Origin: Acidobacteriaceae bacterium KBS 89
GTDB taxonomy: Bacteria; Acidobacteriota; Terriglobia; Terriglobales; Acidobacteriaceae
Direction: 5' to 3'
NCBI GenBank assembly: GCA_000381605.1
Contig: KB906760.1
Coordinates: 1 to 64,000 of the forward strand
DNA: 64,000 bases
In this document: positions 36,565 to 45,878 of the stretch, piece by piece
Numbering within the stretch: position 1 is the first letter of the stretch
Layout: each line of letters starts with the position of its first letter
Position numbers and translations under genes: made by a program
Notes under the pieces: model-generated
Told to the model about the DNA's origin: nothing
Database searches by the model: none
The model's input: only the letters and a program-made list of their open reading frames with translations

Positions 36565-37139
36565 TTCCATGCCCTGGACCACTTTGGCCCCGCCGTTTCA
36601 TCGCTGCGCAATCGCGCATCCACACCTGCGTTCACCTCAATCAATCTGCCGAAGAGCCAAATCAAGTCGGAAAGGCGATTGAGGTAGGCAAGTATCTCGG
36701 GTTTCAACTCTACTCCGCTCGATGCGAGCCGAACCGCGTTACGTTCCGCGCGACGGCATACGGTACGGGCAACCTCATATGCAGCTGACTCGGTGTGTGC
36801 ACCGGGCAACGACCAATCGGAAAGAATCCCTTCCGTTGCCTCAATCTGGTGGACCAGTTTCGTCAAGGCTTCAACGTCATCTGGAGTTATGGAAGGCGGC
36901 GTCTTCTTACTTTCAGTTGGGGTAGCCAGGGCTGACCCTACCCGAAACAGCGTCCGTTGAATTTCCTCAGTCCATTCGCGGATTTCCTTGTTAGTGCAGA
37001 TGCTGCGGGCGAAGCCGAGTACTGTATTCAACTCATCGACGGTTCCATAAGCCTCAACGCGAAGGTCTGCCTTTGAGATGCGAATACCACCGGCCAATCC
37101 GGTCTGTCCACCGTCACCGCGTGTCGTTGCGATACTCAT
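36561..37139 (-). CDS. pduO: PduO-type cob(I)alamin adenosyltransferase
   Basis: This enzyme transfers the adenosyl group of ATP to reduced cobalt. The 192-residue protein opens with TTRGDGGQTGLAGGIRISKA, the ATP-binding mark of the family. VEAYGTVDELNTVLGFAR and ARTVCRRAERNAVRL follow, and the helical end PEILAYLNRLSDLIWLFGR is also typical. The ATG at 37139 has AAGGAG seven bases upstream; the earlier ATG at 37145 is too close to it. It follows the unknown operon gene by only two bases. Confidence 0.93.
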   Translation of the reverse strand: MSIATTRGDGGQTGLAGGIRISKADLRVEAYGTVDELNTVLGFARSICTNKEIREWTEEIQRTLFRVGSALATPTESKKTPPSITPDDVEALTKLVHQIEATEGILSDWSLPGAHTESAAYEVARTVCRRAERNAVRLASSGVELKPEILAYLNRLSDLIWLFGRLIEVNAGVDARLRSDETAGPKWSRAWK

Positions 37140-37141
37140 GT

Positions 37142-38008
37142 TCATTCTCCTTGTACGTCGTGGGTTTCATCGAAGAGCTCAAACGACTCTTCAACGCGAA
37201 TACGAATGACTTTGAGAAGGGCAGCCCGCTCATAGTGCAGGACCATGCTCTCGTCAAGAAAATCGAGGACCCGGGGTGGGCGACACGAGAACAGCTGCTC
37301 CTCATTGAAGAACCATGGCTCCGTCGCACCAAGCTCGTCAATTGTTCGCGCGCTAATTACTACAGCAGGAACACAGTACACTCCATCCTGCAACAGACGA
37401 TAGGCGCGGTGGTATCCATCACGCAAAAACCACCGCCCACGAAGTACAGCGACCTCAAAAAACGGGCTGCCACCGTAGAGGGAAAGAGCCGGAAGGTCTC
37501 CGGATTTAGCCTTCGGTTTCCAATGTAACTGCAAATCGGGGTTAGTCGAACGGAGACTCACATCGAGGTTTCCTGCCGCACTTCCGTTACTCACAAGATG
37601 ATGTTCTATTTTTCTTGGTGGCCCCATTGCAAGCGAGGTCAACCCATGCCAGTCGCTTTGTTTCGGTGTTGAAAGAGCACGGGTCGCGGAACTGAAAATG
37701 AGTCTGCGTTGAAAAGCAAGCAATCGACGCAAATCGACTACGCCTAACGTCCAGTCAAGGCCTTCATACTCCGCCTGCAGATCCGGACGTTGCTCGCACT
37801 CAGCGAGAAGGTGATTTATGCTCTCCCTTTGTTCCAAAAGCAAAGGTGTATAACTTTCGTAACAATCGCGCTCAGACAATCTCTGTTGCGCTTGCTTAAC
37901 ATATTGTGCAAGTTCGCCATGTTTGTCGTCTGCGGCTGAGTCGCGGTAGGGATAGCCATCGAGTCCCCACGCGATAAGTTCAGTAACGGTGACCTTCGCG
38001 GGATTCAA
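37142..38008 (-). CDS. Uncharacterised protein in the cobalamin operon, ParB-like DGYHR motif
   Basis: I do not recognise a named family. The start chosen is a TTG at 38008 that overlaps the cobC stop (TTGA), with GGAG seven bases upstream; an upstream GTG at 38089 would overlap cobC by 85 bases. The 288-residue soluble protein is helical in the first half. In the second half the segment EVAVLRGRWFLRDGYHRAYR (about 185-204) followed by GVYCVPAVVI has the D-G-x-H-R pattern and beta-alpha layout of ParB/sulfiredoxin-like nucleotide-binding folds. The tight couplings on both sides suggest it works with, or on, cobalamin assembly. What it does is unknown. Confidence 0.8.
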   Translation of the reverse strand: MNPAKVTVTELIAWGLDGYPYRDSAADDKHGELAQYVKQAQQRLSERDCYESYTPLLLEQRESINHLLAECEQRPDLQAEYEGLDWTLGVVDLRRLLAFQRRLIFSSATRALSTPKQSDWHGLTSLAMGPPRKIEHHLVSNGSAAGNLDVSLRSTNPDLQLHWKPKAKSGDLPALSLYGGSPFFEVAVLRGRWFLRDGYHRAYRLLQDGVYCVPAVVISARTIDELGATEPWFFNEEQLFSCRPPRVLDFLDESMVLHYERAALLKVIRIRVEESFELFDETHDVQGE

Positions 38009-38595
38009 AGTGTCACTCCAACATGTGGCACGTATGAAATCGCGCTGGAATGACGGACGATAGAGCAGTACGGTCTCGTCTGTTCCCACGCCTCATCGTC
38101 CGAACATCCATGCAACACGCACAGGACGGTACGAAGCACTCCTGCGTGAGTAACGACCGCAATACGGCGACCCTCAGTCTCTGCTTCCATTGATAGAAAC
38201 TTCACTTCATCCAACACCCGCCGCTCGAACTCGCTAAAGCTTTCGCCCCCCGGCGCGGGCAGACGGGGATACTCCGCAATCCATCGCCGCGCATAGGTCT
38301 CGTCTCGCAGTTCAATCTCTTTCCAGGAAAGACCTTCCCACTGACCGAAGTCGATCTCGCGCAGTGGGGAACGAACATGACAGTCGCGATCAAACGCCTG
38401 GGCAATGCCTCTTGCCGTTGTGTGTGCCCGGCGCAGATCGCTGGAGTAAACCACGTCGAGGTTCTCTGCGCTAAGGTCATTGATGAGCTCGACGAGTTGA
38501 AGTTGGCCTCGCACATTTAGTTCCGGATCGGACCGACCGCAAAAGGTGCCAGCCATGTCTGTCTCTGCGTGACGGATGAAGAGAATTTCGCTCAT
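38005..38595 (-). CDS. cobC: Alpha-ribazole phosphatase CobC (histidine phosphatase)
   Basis: CobC removes the 5'-phosphate from alpha-ribazole phosphate or from cobalamin phosphate. The 196-residue protein starts ILFIRHAETDMAGTFCGRSD, where the RHAE motif carries the phospho-accepting His. LREIDFGQWEGLSWKEIE and VTHAGVLRTVL (second catalytic His) follow. The ATG at 38595 overlaps the cobS stop (ATGA) with GGAG ten bases upstream. The frame stays open to 38901, but that part is inside cobS and is not coding. Confidence 0.9.
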   Translation of the reverse strand: MSEILFIRHAETDMAGTFCGRSDPELNVRGQLQLVELINDLSAENLDVVYSSDLRRAHTTARGIAQAFDRDCHVRSPLREIDFGQWEGLSWKEIELRDETYARRWIAEYPRLPAPGGESFSEFERRVLDEVKFLSMEAETEGRRIAVVTHAGVLRTVLCVLHGCSDDEAWEQTRPYCSIVRHSSAISYVPHVGVTL

Positions 38596-39356
38596 ATCGT
38601 CCATACTCCGCAAAAGTAGACGGCGATCTCCGCCACTTGATTCGTTGCACCGAAGCAGTCGCCAGTCACGCCACCAATTCTTCTGAAATAGATCCATCCG
38701 CTCACAACAACGACGAGCGTCGTAAGCAATAGAGGAGCAAGCGCAGACCGGCGCAGTGTAAACGCAACTACAGCCACGGTGAATACTGATCCGAAAACCA
38801 GAGAAGACAGAGATGTCAGTTTGGCGACTCGTGCACCCTGACCGTCCTGTTCCCGCGCTGGTGAGAGGAAGTAACTCAAGGGGAGCGAACTCCAGCGGCA
38901 CAATACGTGCGCGGAAATAACATACGCGGCAAAATGCTCCAACGGCAGCGACGCCAGCAGAAGATAACGCGCCAGCAATGACGATATCAGGGCCGTTGCA
39001 CCGTAAGTTCCAATTCGGCTGTCTTTCAGAATGAGGAGAACCTGATCCCTGGTCCAGCCTCCGCCGAATCCATCCGCCGTGTCGGCAAGGCCATCTTCGT
39101 GGAAGCAGCCTGTGATGAGCACGAGGTAAACGAGAATAACCAAGGCAATCAGCGGGCGACTGAGATGGGATATCAGCATCCTTTGCAGGAATACAGCGCC
39201 AGATCCAATCACCAGTCCCACAAGTGGAAAGAACTTGATTGCGCGTGAGAGTGAATCAGCTTCGAACGCAACCTGTGGCATCGGGATGCGCGTGAGAAAT
39301 TGAAACGCAACGACACACTCAGTGCTCAGCCTGCGACTCTGCCGTATCACGTTCAC
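38592..39356 (-). CDS. cobS: Adenosylcobinamide-GDP ribazoletransferase CobS
   Basis: CobS is the membrane enzyme that joins adenosylcobinamide-GDP to alpha-ribazole (phosphate), the last assembly step. The 254-residue protein has the defining motif HEDGLADTADGFGGG (about residues 86-100) and GDCFGATNQ near the C-terminus, with five to seven hydrophobic helices. The GTG start at 39356 overlaps the cobT stop (GTGA). Substrates come from CobU (GDP form) and CobT. Confidence 0.95.
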   Translation of the reverse strand: MNVIRQSRRLSTECVVAFQFLTRIPMPQVAFEADSLSRAIKFFPLVGLVIGSGAVFLQRMLISHLSRPLIALVILVYLVLITGCFHEDGLADTADGFGGGWTRDQVLLILKDSRIGTYGATALISSLLARYLLLASLPLEHFAAYVISAHVLCRWSSLPLSYFLSPAREQDGQGARVAKLTSLSSLVFGSVFTVAVVAFTLRRSALAPLLLTTLVVVVSGWIYFRRIGGVTGDCFGATNQVAEIAVYFCGVWTI

Positions 39357-40441
39357 CCTCTCGCCTCGCTGACACCCGCGGACGCGAAGGTAGCCATTTC
39401 GTTGTAAAGCGCCATTGCGGACTCGATGATCGACATCGCGAGTACCGCGCCCGTGCCTTCTCCGAGCCGCATGTTCAAGGAGAGGATCGGCTTCAGTCCA
39501 ACATACTCGAGTAGCACGCCATGTCCTGGCTCTGCGGATTGATGTCCGGCGAATAAGTACCCAGACACTCGTGGCTCAATCGCAAATGCAATCGCTGCAG
39601 CGGCAGTCGAAATGAATCCATCAACGACAACCGCAATCCTGTTCCGTGCAGCGCCCAGAACCAAACCGGTCATTGCGGCTATCTCCAGCCCACCGACACG
39701 GCGCAGCACATCAAGTGGGTCGGGTTTCGAAGTGGTTTCAGGATTTCCAAAGTGCTTCATGATTACCGCTTCAAGGACTTGCCGTTTGTGCGCCAAAGCA
39801 TCTGCATCCAACCCAGTCCCTTTGCCAGTGACAAGCTCGACGGCATTTTTGGTTAGCGCAGCTGTGATGGCGCTGGCTGCCGTAGTGTTGCCGATTCCCA
39901 TCTCGCCAAGAGCGAGCAGACAATAGCCGCGGGTCTTCGCCTCCGCAGCCAACTCAAGTCCGACCCGAAGCGCCTGCGCCATCTCTTCATCGCTCATTGC
40001 CGCTTCCCGGAGCATATTACGAGTCCCTCTGCGGACCTTGCGGTCCAGCAGTCCGGTTGCGCCACCGAAGTCCGCATTCACGCCAACATCGACAACGTTC
40101 ATCGTGACTTGGTGCAGCTTTGCCAACACGTTGACTGCAGCGCCTTGAGCGAGAAAATTCAACACCATCTGGTGCGTCACCTCGCTGGGATATGCGCTCA
40201 CCCTCTCAGCGGTAATTCCGTGATCTGCGGCAAAGACGTACACCGCCTTGTGCAATGGCTCGGTGAACTCTTCCTGTCGTATTGACACCATCTGCGCTGC
40301 TATGTCTTCGAGCAGGCCAAGGCTGCCCGGCGGCTTGGTCAATACATCCAGATGCGCGTGCGATCGCGCGAGCCACTCCCCGCTCGGCGAGACTATCGCA
40401 GAGACGATCTCGGTAACCGCCGTCAGGCTGGCAATATTCAT
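39353..40441 (-). CDS. cobT: Nicotinate-nucleotide:dimethylbenzimidazole phosphoribosyltransferase CobT
   Basis: CobT activates dimethylbenzimidazole to alpha-ribazole phosphate. The 362-residue length is normal. Typical segments are LTKPPGSLGLLEDIAAQM, FAADHGITAERVSAYPSEVT, LALGEMGIGNTTAASAITA and the C-terminal MRLGEGTGAVLAMSIIE, whose Glu is the expected catalytic base. The ATG overlaps the btuD stop (ATGA). Together with BluB it accounts for lower-ligand supply. Confidence 0.96.
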   Translation of the reverse strand: MNIASLTAVTEIVSAIVSPSGEWLARSHAHLDVLTKPPGSLGLLEDIAAQMVSIRQEEFTEPLHKAVYVFAADHGITAERVSAYPSEVTHQMVLNFLAQGAAVNVLAKLHQVTMNVVDVGVNADFGGATGLLDRKVRRGTRNMLREAAMSDEEMAQALRVGLELAAEAKTRGYCLLALGEMGIGNTTAASAITAALTKNAVELVTGKGTGLDADALAHKRQVLEAVIMKHFGNPETTSKPDPLDVLRRVGGLEIAAMTGLVLGAARNRIAVVVDGFISTAAAAIAFAIEPRVSGYLFAGHQSAEPGHGVLLEYVGLKPILSLNMRLGEGTGAVLAMSIIESAMALYNEMATFASAGVSEARG

Positions 40442-41217
40442 CCCACCCTCTTCTCTTGACGATGTATTCGTTCAAGCAGCATCGGATGACGACGTGGGGG
40501 ACAGTTGAAGGCCTTCTCTAGAAGGGATGGCTTCAGGATCTCCTCGGGTGTGCCGTTCATCAATGGCATTTCAGGGCTCAGCAACAGGACGGACGAAAAG
40601 TTTCCCTCTACCAATTGAAGATCGTGAATCGAAGCGAAGATGGTAATGCCTTCAGCGCGAAGGAAGTGAAGCAGATCGATCAATTCAACCTGGCGTCCGA
40701 TGTCGAGGTTCTGCGTTGGTTCATCCAGGAGCAGAAGCTTCGGTTGTTGCGCAAGGCCGAGAGCGATCTTCACGCGCTGTCGTTCGCCGCCGCTCAATTC
40801 GTTGAAGATTCGCCGCTGCAGTCCACTTACATCGGCGAGTTCGAGGGCACGATCGACCGCTATGCGGTCCTCCCTCACCGGCCCTCTTAGGAATCCGAGA
40901 TAGGGTGTGCGGCCCTGTTCCACCACCTCCCGTACAGTGAACTGAAAAGGAACATCGAGTTGCTGGGGAACGAGAGCAACCGTTCGCGCCACCCTTCTGA
41001 GCGCGAGCGTATGCAGCAATTCGTTGTTCAGTAATACGCTTCCGGAACTGGAATGCAGAGTGCCGGCAGCAAGTTTCAAAATCGTCGTTTTACCCGCGCC
41101 GTTCGGCCCGATAAGAGCTGTACAGGTTCCCGTCTCGAGATCGAAGCTGGCGGACCGGATCACATCGAGGTCGTCATACCCGAAGCTGACGTCGCGAAAA
41201 CTCAGGAGAGGAGTCAT
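40438..41217 (-). CDS. btuD: Cobalamin ABC transporter ATPase BtuD
   Basis: This 259-residue ABC ATPase powers uptake through the BtuC-type permease. Visible motifs are Walker A GPNGAGKTT (about 37-45), Q-loop VPQQLDVPFQF, signature LSGGERQR, Walker B LLLLDEPTQNLD and the H-loop SIHDLQ. It belongs to the FecE/BtuD type. It overlaps both neighbours by four bases (ATGA). Assignment to cobalamin rather than siderophore follows from the operon and its riboswitch. Confidence 0.93.
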   Translation of the reverse strand: MTPLLSFRDVSFGYDDLDVIRSASFDLETGTCTALIGPNGAGKTTILKLAAGTLHSSSGSVLLNNELLHTLALRRVARTVALVPQQLDVPFQFTVREVVEQGRTPYLGFLRGPVREDRIAVDRALELADVSGLQRRIFNELSGGERQRVKIALGLAQQPKLLLLDEPTQNLDIGRQVELIDLLHFLRAEGITIFASIHDLQLVEGNFSSVLLLSPEMPLMNGTPEEILKPSLLEKAFNCPPRRHPMLLERIHRQEKRVG

Positions 41218-42317
41218 AGCACGTAGCTCCGCTTGGTCTTGCGCAACAGGTAAAGGAAGAACGGCCCACCGAGAAAAGCCATCAAAATTCCTACAGGGAT
41301 CTCAGTGGGTGCAAAGACGGAACGAGCGAGGGTGTCAGCGACGACCAGAAAGATCGCCCCGGACAATGCGGTCACGGGCAGTAAGCGAACGTGATCCGGC
41401 CCAAGAATCAGGCGCGCGACGTGCGGTACGATCAGCCCGGCAAAGCTGATGAGGCCACCGAGCGAAACTGCGATAGCCGTAAGCAGCGACCCCGTCAGGA
41501 TGATTCCGATCCGCGTGTATTCGACCCTTAGGCCGAGTTGATGTGCATATTCATCGCCCAGCGCCAGTGTATTCAACCGCCGCATCAACGGTATTGCGAC
41601 CAGCGCCGCGAATAGGAGCAGCACGCCGCTCACAGATAGCTGCGTCCAACGTGGAATACCTATCACGCCATGCAGCCACGATAAGAGGATTAGATGATTT
41701 GAGCCGCTGCCGCTGTCGAACGCTTCGAAGAAGTAACTCGAGTACCCCAGCATGGTGCTGACCGCAAACCCCGCGAGCAATAACGTAATGACGTTTGTTC
41801 TACCGTTCGAGCGAGCCAGCGAATAGACAACTGCCATCGTGGCGACGGAGCCTGCGAAGGCCAACAGTGCTGTGGCGCTGAACCCGAAGAGCGAAAGCTG
41901 AGAGAAGAAGAAAATGCCGATGCATGCGCCCAGCACCGCTCCTCCTGAAGATCCGATGACGTAGGGATCTGCCATTGGATTTCGAAAAAGCCCCTGAAAC
42001 ATGAGTCCCGAGATTGCAAGCGCCGCGCCGACGACAGCGGACGCCAATATGCGCGGCAAACGAATCTGCAACAGAATGACCTGTTGTGTCGCGGTCAGGG
42101 GGTGGCCGCCGAATAGAGCAGAAAAGATTGCCCCAGGCGAGACGCGAACAGCACCCGTCGCGAGTGATAACACTACAACCGTCACTAGTAATACAACGAG
42201 TAACGAGACCAGCATCGCGAAGCCAACCCTTCCCTTAGGCGGCAATTGTTCGCCATAGGGGTGCGTCTCCGGCACCTGCCCCTGAGGTGATTCAGGAGCA
42301 GGCGCCATAGGCGCCAT
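41214..42317 (-). CDS. btuC: Cobalamin ABC transporter permease BtuC
   Basis: This is a 367-residue FecCD/BtuC permease with about ten helices after a hydrophilic N-terminal stretch of about 32 residues rich in Pro. Typical segments are LRLPRILASAVVGAALAISG, FRNPMADPYVIGSSGGAVLG and GGLISFAGLIVPHVARLILG. The start at 42317 lacks a clear ribosome site, and an ATG three codons later is equally possible. It lies 23 bases after the receptor gene and overlaps btuD. Confidence 0.93.
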   Translation of the reverse strand: MAPMAPAPESPQGQVPETHPYGEQLPPKGRVGFAMLVSLLVVLLVTVVVLSLATGAVRVSPGAIFSALFGGHPLTATQQVILLQIRLPRILASAVVGAALAISGLMFQGLFRNPMADPYVIGSSGGAVLGACIGIFFFSQLSLFGFSATALLAFAGSVATMAVVYSLARSNGRTNVITLLLAGFAVSTMLGYSSYFFEAFDSGSGSNHLILLSWLHGVIGIPRWTQLSVSGVLLLFAALVAIPLMRRLNTLALGDEYAHQLGLRVEYTRIGIILTGSLLTAIAVSLGGLISFAGLIVPHVARLILGPDHVRLLPVTALSGAIFLVVADTLARSVFAPTEIPVGILMAFLGGPFFLYLLRKTKRSYVL

Positions 42318-42340
42318 CGCAATGCGGGTTGCGTCAGGAG

Positions 42341-44812
42341 TTACTTCAGTCCCCAGGTCTCACCTCCGAAGGTGATTTTGATTCCCGATCTGAACGTAAA
42401 CGGCAGAGCAGGGAAGCCGAATGCCTGAACGTAATGTTCGCTCAGCAGGTTTTGAATATTCGCATAGGCAGTCAATCGTGGTGTGACCTGATAACCCCCG
42501 CTAAGATCCAGCCGCTGATAGGCCCCGTCCAGGTTGCGGTTTGGCAACAACATATCTGGTCCGAAGTTTGGATCAGAGAGGAAGTCGCTGTCGTCCCGTC
42601 GACTGACCAGTGTACCCGTGAGTGAGCTGTAGAACTTCGCGTAGGTGTAGTTCAGGCCAAAATATCCCGAGTGAGGAGCGACGCGGAACGGACGAGCTCC
42701 TACAAGCGGCGAGAACGCGCCAATCGGAATGTTGCCAAAATTGAACGCAGGGTTGAACGATGCGCCGACACCCTGATCGCTCGAAAAGGATTGCTGCACC
42801 GCAGCGTCGGTATAGGTATAGCCTCCGCGTGCAAAGAGTCGGCTGTTGATCTTGTATTCCGCCTCGAACTCCAGGCCCATTGAGCGGAAAGCCTGCGAGT
42901 TAATGTAGGCGCCAAATTCTACTGCTGGGAGATTGGCGGCTGGTACCCCGAGTTGGGCGAGCCCGGCTTGAGGAACAAATTCAATGCCATTCGTGAATTC
43001 GTTATGGAAGAACGTCAGGCCTAGCCGCGCGCGACCGTTCCACAACTCCTGATCGATACCGCCGTCGTAGGTACGGGAATTCTCCGGGCCTATTTGTCCA
43101 ACATGATATTGAGCAATCAACTCGCTCCCATCCGGCACCTGCGAAAGAATATCGAATAGCGAACTGGTCTGCTGAGATATGTTTGGCTCTTTGATACCTT
43201 TGCCAAAGCTGGCATGCAGCTTTGTCCCGGTCAGCCAGCCCGTGGCCGAGGGACGAGCAAGATAGTAGGCGACCGAGGCGCGTGGCGTCCCAGCTAAGCC
43301 GAAGAGTCCATTGTTCTCAATGCCGCTGCCGATGTTGTAGTAAAAGCGATTGCGTATGTCTCCTGAGATTTGAAGCGTGTAACTGTAATTGCCGCGGTTG
43401 ACCGCGTGGGCTGGAGAACCCGTGAACTGTGTTGAGCCACGTTCCGCCTCGTATTTGAAGCCGCCCAAAGCTACGATGTGCGGGTTGAAACGATAGTCCG
43501 TCTGCGCGTAGACATAATCTCGATTTGTGATGGTGGCAAATTGGTTCGGATAGACTCCACCGAACTGAAAGATTGCCTGGCCGATGACGCTGTACCCGTT
43601 CCCCCCGTTGATGGTGATTGGCGCGCCGAGATAGTCGCCGAAAGCGTCCGGTATACCAGTCGGTGCAAAGTCGTCGAACTGTGAATTGAGACGCAGTCCG
43701 CCGTAGCGAATTTCATTGTGCCACTTCTCTGTCGCCTGATTGTTCCATGCACCACTGTAGTACGTATTCTGCGCCTTTTGAGCCGCATCGTCGGGAATAC
43801 CAAACAGCAGAATCCCATTGGGCTGTCCGGCCGAAACTGAGAGATGACGCACCGTGAAGCGGAGATCGTTCGCGGTGTTGGGGTCAAACCCAAAGTTGCC
43901 GACGTATGTGACATTGTGAAAGGAATCGTTTGGCAAATTATTGCGGCTGTCCAGTCGCCCGAACGCACCATAGTAGTCAAACTGCCTTGCGACGCCGCTG
44001 GCCGTTGCCTCCTGGTGGTATGTGCTGAAGTTTCCGCCATCGCCCGCATACGTGAACAGAGGCAGCCTTGTGGTGCCTCGCGCCGTTGTCATGCTGACGA
44101 CCCCGGCCAGCGCATCCGAACCATACAGCGCACTGTTCGGTTCCCGCAACACCTCAATCTGCTGAATCCCTGTTGTGGCCAGGTTCGCAAACTCCACCGC
44201 GCCGCCGATGTCGTTTATCGGCACATCGTCGATCAGCACTTTGTTTGCATCGGTAGCGCCGCCGCGAATCGACAACGCCGTCGTGCCACCTAGTTGGCCG
44301 GTCTGCGCTACTTGTAACCCGGGAATCTGGCGCAACGGGTCCTGCACTTCGGTGTATTGGCGGTAGTCGTCCGCGGTCAGTACTGTTACGGAGGCGCCAA
44401 TCTGCGCAATTGGAGTCGGGGTTGCACTCGCCGTCACGGACACCTGTTGTGTCAGAGTTTGCGTGGCCAGCGTAATGTCCACGTCCGCCTTCGTCGATTT
44501 TGTGAGGTAAACGGACTCGCTTGTCGTGCTCTGAAACGTCGGCGCGACCGCCCGTACCTGATAGCGCCCATTCTCCGGCACTTCGAACACATAGTTGCCG
44601 GCGGAATTGGTGGTTGTAGTCTTCACGATTACAGTCCCATTGAGCAGTTCGACTTTGGCGTCCGCGACAATCGCGCCGAGTGGATCGCTTACGGTGCCGC
44701 GTAAGGCGCCTTGTTCCGCGGCATAGGCCGGGACGGACGATAGGACGAGTGAAGCAACAAACGGGAAGACGATTCGGACGATCGCCGATGATTTACGGAG
44801 TGTGCAATGCAT
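42341..44812 (-). CDS. TonB-dependent receptor, probably for corrinoids (BtuB-like role)
   Basis: This 823-residue outer-membrane receptor has a signal peptide of about 31 residues (VPAYAAEQG). A CarboxypepD_reg domain of about 85 residues (GALRGTVSDPLGAIVADAKV) precedes the plug (SVTVLTADDYRQYTEVQDPLRQIPG and IRGGATDANKVLIDDVPIND) and the barrel. It ends GIKITFGGETWGLK, so the last strand is a few residues before the C-terminus. The cobalamin riboswitch ends about 22 bases upstream of its ATG, and btuC and btuD follow, so corrinoid uptake is the likely job. The ribosome site GAGGGGG sits right after the riboswitch, which points to translational control. Confidence 0.9.
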   Translation of the reverse strand: MHCTLRKSSAIVRIVFPFVASLVLSSVPAYAAEQGALRGTVSDPLGAIVADAKVELLNGTVIVKTTTTNSAGNYVFEVPENGRYQVRAVAPTFQSTTSESVYLTKSTKADVDITLATQTLTQQVSVTASATPTPIAQIGASVTVLTADDYRQYTEVQDPLRQIPGLQVAQTGQLGGTTALSIRGGATDANKVLIDDVPINDIGGAVEFANLATTGIQQIEVLREPNSALYGSDALAGVVSMTTARGTTRLPLFTYAGDGGNFSTYHQEATASGVARQFDYYGAFGRLDSRNNLPNDSFHNVTYVGNFGFDPNTANDLRFTVRHLSVSAGQPNGILLFGIPDDAAQKAQNTYYSGAWNNQATEKWHNEIRYGGLRLNSQFDDFAPTGIPDAFGDYLGAPITINGGNGYSVIGQAIFQFGGVYPNQFATITNRDYVYAQTDYRFNPHIVALGGFKYEAERGSTQFTGSPAHAVNRGNYSYTLQISGDIRNRFYYNIGSGIENNGLFGLAGTPRASVAYYLARPSATGWLTGTKLHASFGKGIKEPNISQQTSSLFDILSQVPDGSELIAQYHVGQIGPENSRTYDGGIDQELWNGRARLGLTFFHNEFTNGIEFVPQAGLAQLGVPAANLPAVEFGAYINSQAFRSMGLEFEAEYKINSRLFARGGYTYTDAAVQQSFSSDQGVGASFNPAFNFGNIPIGAFSPLVGARPFRVAPHSGYFGLNYTYAKFYSSLTGTLVSRRDDSDFLSDPNFGPDMLLPNRNLDGAYQRLDLSGGYQVTPRLTAYANIQNLLSEHYVQAFGFPALPFTFRSGIKITFGGETWGLK

Positions 44813-44833
44813 TTTTTCCCCCTCGGGTAGTGG

Positions 44834-44992
44834 AGCAAGGCCGGTCTCCTGGCTTGCGCTTCATCGAGCCGTGGCTGCCTTCCCGGAATTTTCTCCAGTG
44901 GCGTTGTGCGTCCATGCCGTGGCTCTCAGCGCTTACAGTTACGGGGTAGTGGCGGATTCGCACCGCGCTTCCCGACACCTTGCTGTTGGTTG
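44834..44992 (-). ncRNA. Cobalamin riboswitch upstream of the TonB receptor
   Basis: On the minus strand the B12 box AAGCCAGGAGACCGGCC (complement of about 44838-44854) closes the aptamer. The 5' part has GTGCGAATCCGCCACTACC and the conserved CTGTAAGC-type core, with GGGAAGGCAGCC between them. Only about 25 bases separate the B12 box from the receptor ATG and there is no T-run, so it probably hides the ribosome site when adenosylcobalamin binds. Ends of the element are approximate. Confidence 0.93.
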
Positions 44993-45017
44993 ACGTTGAC
45001 AAGCTGAACGACTCAGC

Positions 45018-45878
45018 TCAAGGATGAAATTGTTTTGCGAGGTCCTCCAATGCGTCGATAGCAACCGGGCTGGCAAAGTTGATCCGATCGTCCACGTAGT
45101 AAGCGCGATGCTCCTTGATCGCCGTCATGCTGCTCCAGCCTGGACGATTCTGCAATACCTGAAGTGTCGTCTTCCCGCCGCGCACCAACAGCAGGGCTTC
45201 GGGCGCACGCTCCAGAACGACCTCCATGCTGATCTGTGGCCATTCCGTTGGGAGATCGTCAGTCACCGAACGACCGCCGGCCGCTTCAATGACCTCAGTA
45301 ATAAAAGCGTTTTTGCCGATCGTTGTGATCGGGTCATACCAGATCGGCATAAAAACTTGTGGCGCCGGTTGGCTCTTGGTCCGCGCTCTTACGCCGTCCA
45401 CTCGCTGCTGCAGCGTGTGAATCAACGCATCTGCCTGCGCCGTTCGATTCAAAGCTTGCCCGATACTCTCGACAGAGTGAAATATTCCGGCGATGCCATG
45501 GGGATCGACAAGAAAGATTGGGATGCCGACTCGCTCAAGTTGATCGGTCACCTCCATCGGTCCCTTCGGCTGCATCCCGATTACCAGGTCCGGATGCAGC
45601 GACAAAATCATCTCAATCGACGGTTTGATCAGGTCGCCTACGCTTGGTTTCTTCAATGCAGCAGCGGGATATTTGGTGTAGTCACTGATACCAACCACAT
45701 CATCATCAGCCCCGAGCGCGAAGACGACATCGGTCACACTCGGCATCAGGCAGATCACGCGATGCGGATGGTCTGGCACTACCACCTTGCGACCCATCTC
45801 GTCAGTCAACGTGCGGCTCGCAACGCAGTGAGCTGCAAGCGTCACGTTCAACGCAAGGGCAAGGAGTACTCGCTTCAT
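45018..45878 (-). CDS. btuF: Cobalamin-binding periplasmic protein BtuF
   Basis: This 286-residue substrate-binding protein of the BtuF/FhuD class has a signal peptide of about 20 residues, then TLTDEMGRKVVVPDHPHRVI and LMPSVTDVVFALGADDDVVG, the usual N-lobe pattern. A long backbone helix and a C-lobe (WPQISMEVVLERAPEALLLV) follow. It would deliver corrinoids to BtuC/BtuD, whose genes lie downstream beyond the receptor. The ATG overlaps the cobB stop (ATGA). Its 3' end lies about 25 bases from the second riboswitch. Confidence 0.92.
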   Translation of the reverse strand: MKRVLLALALNVTLAAHCVASRTLTDEMGRKVVVPDHPHRVICLMPSVTDVVFALGADDDVVGISDYTKYPAAALKKPSVGDLIKPSIEMILSLHPDLVIGMQPKGPMEVTDQLERVGIPIFLVDPHGIAGIFHSVESIGQALNRTAQADALIHTLQQRVDGVRARTKSQPAPQVFMPIWYDPITTIGKNAFITEVIEAAGGRSVTDDLPTEWPQISMEVVLERAPEALLLVRGGKTTLQVLQNRPGWSSMTAIKEHRAYYVDDRINFASPVAIDALEDLAKQFHP

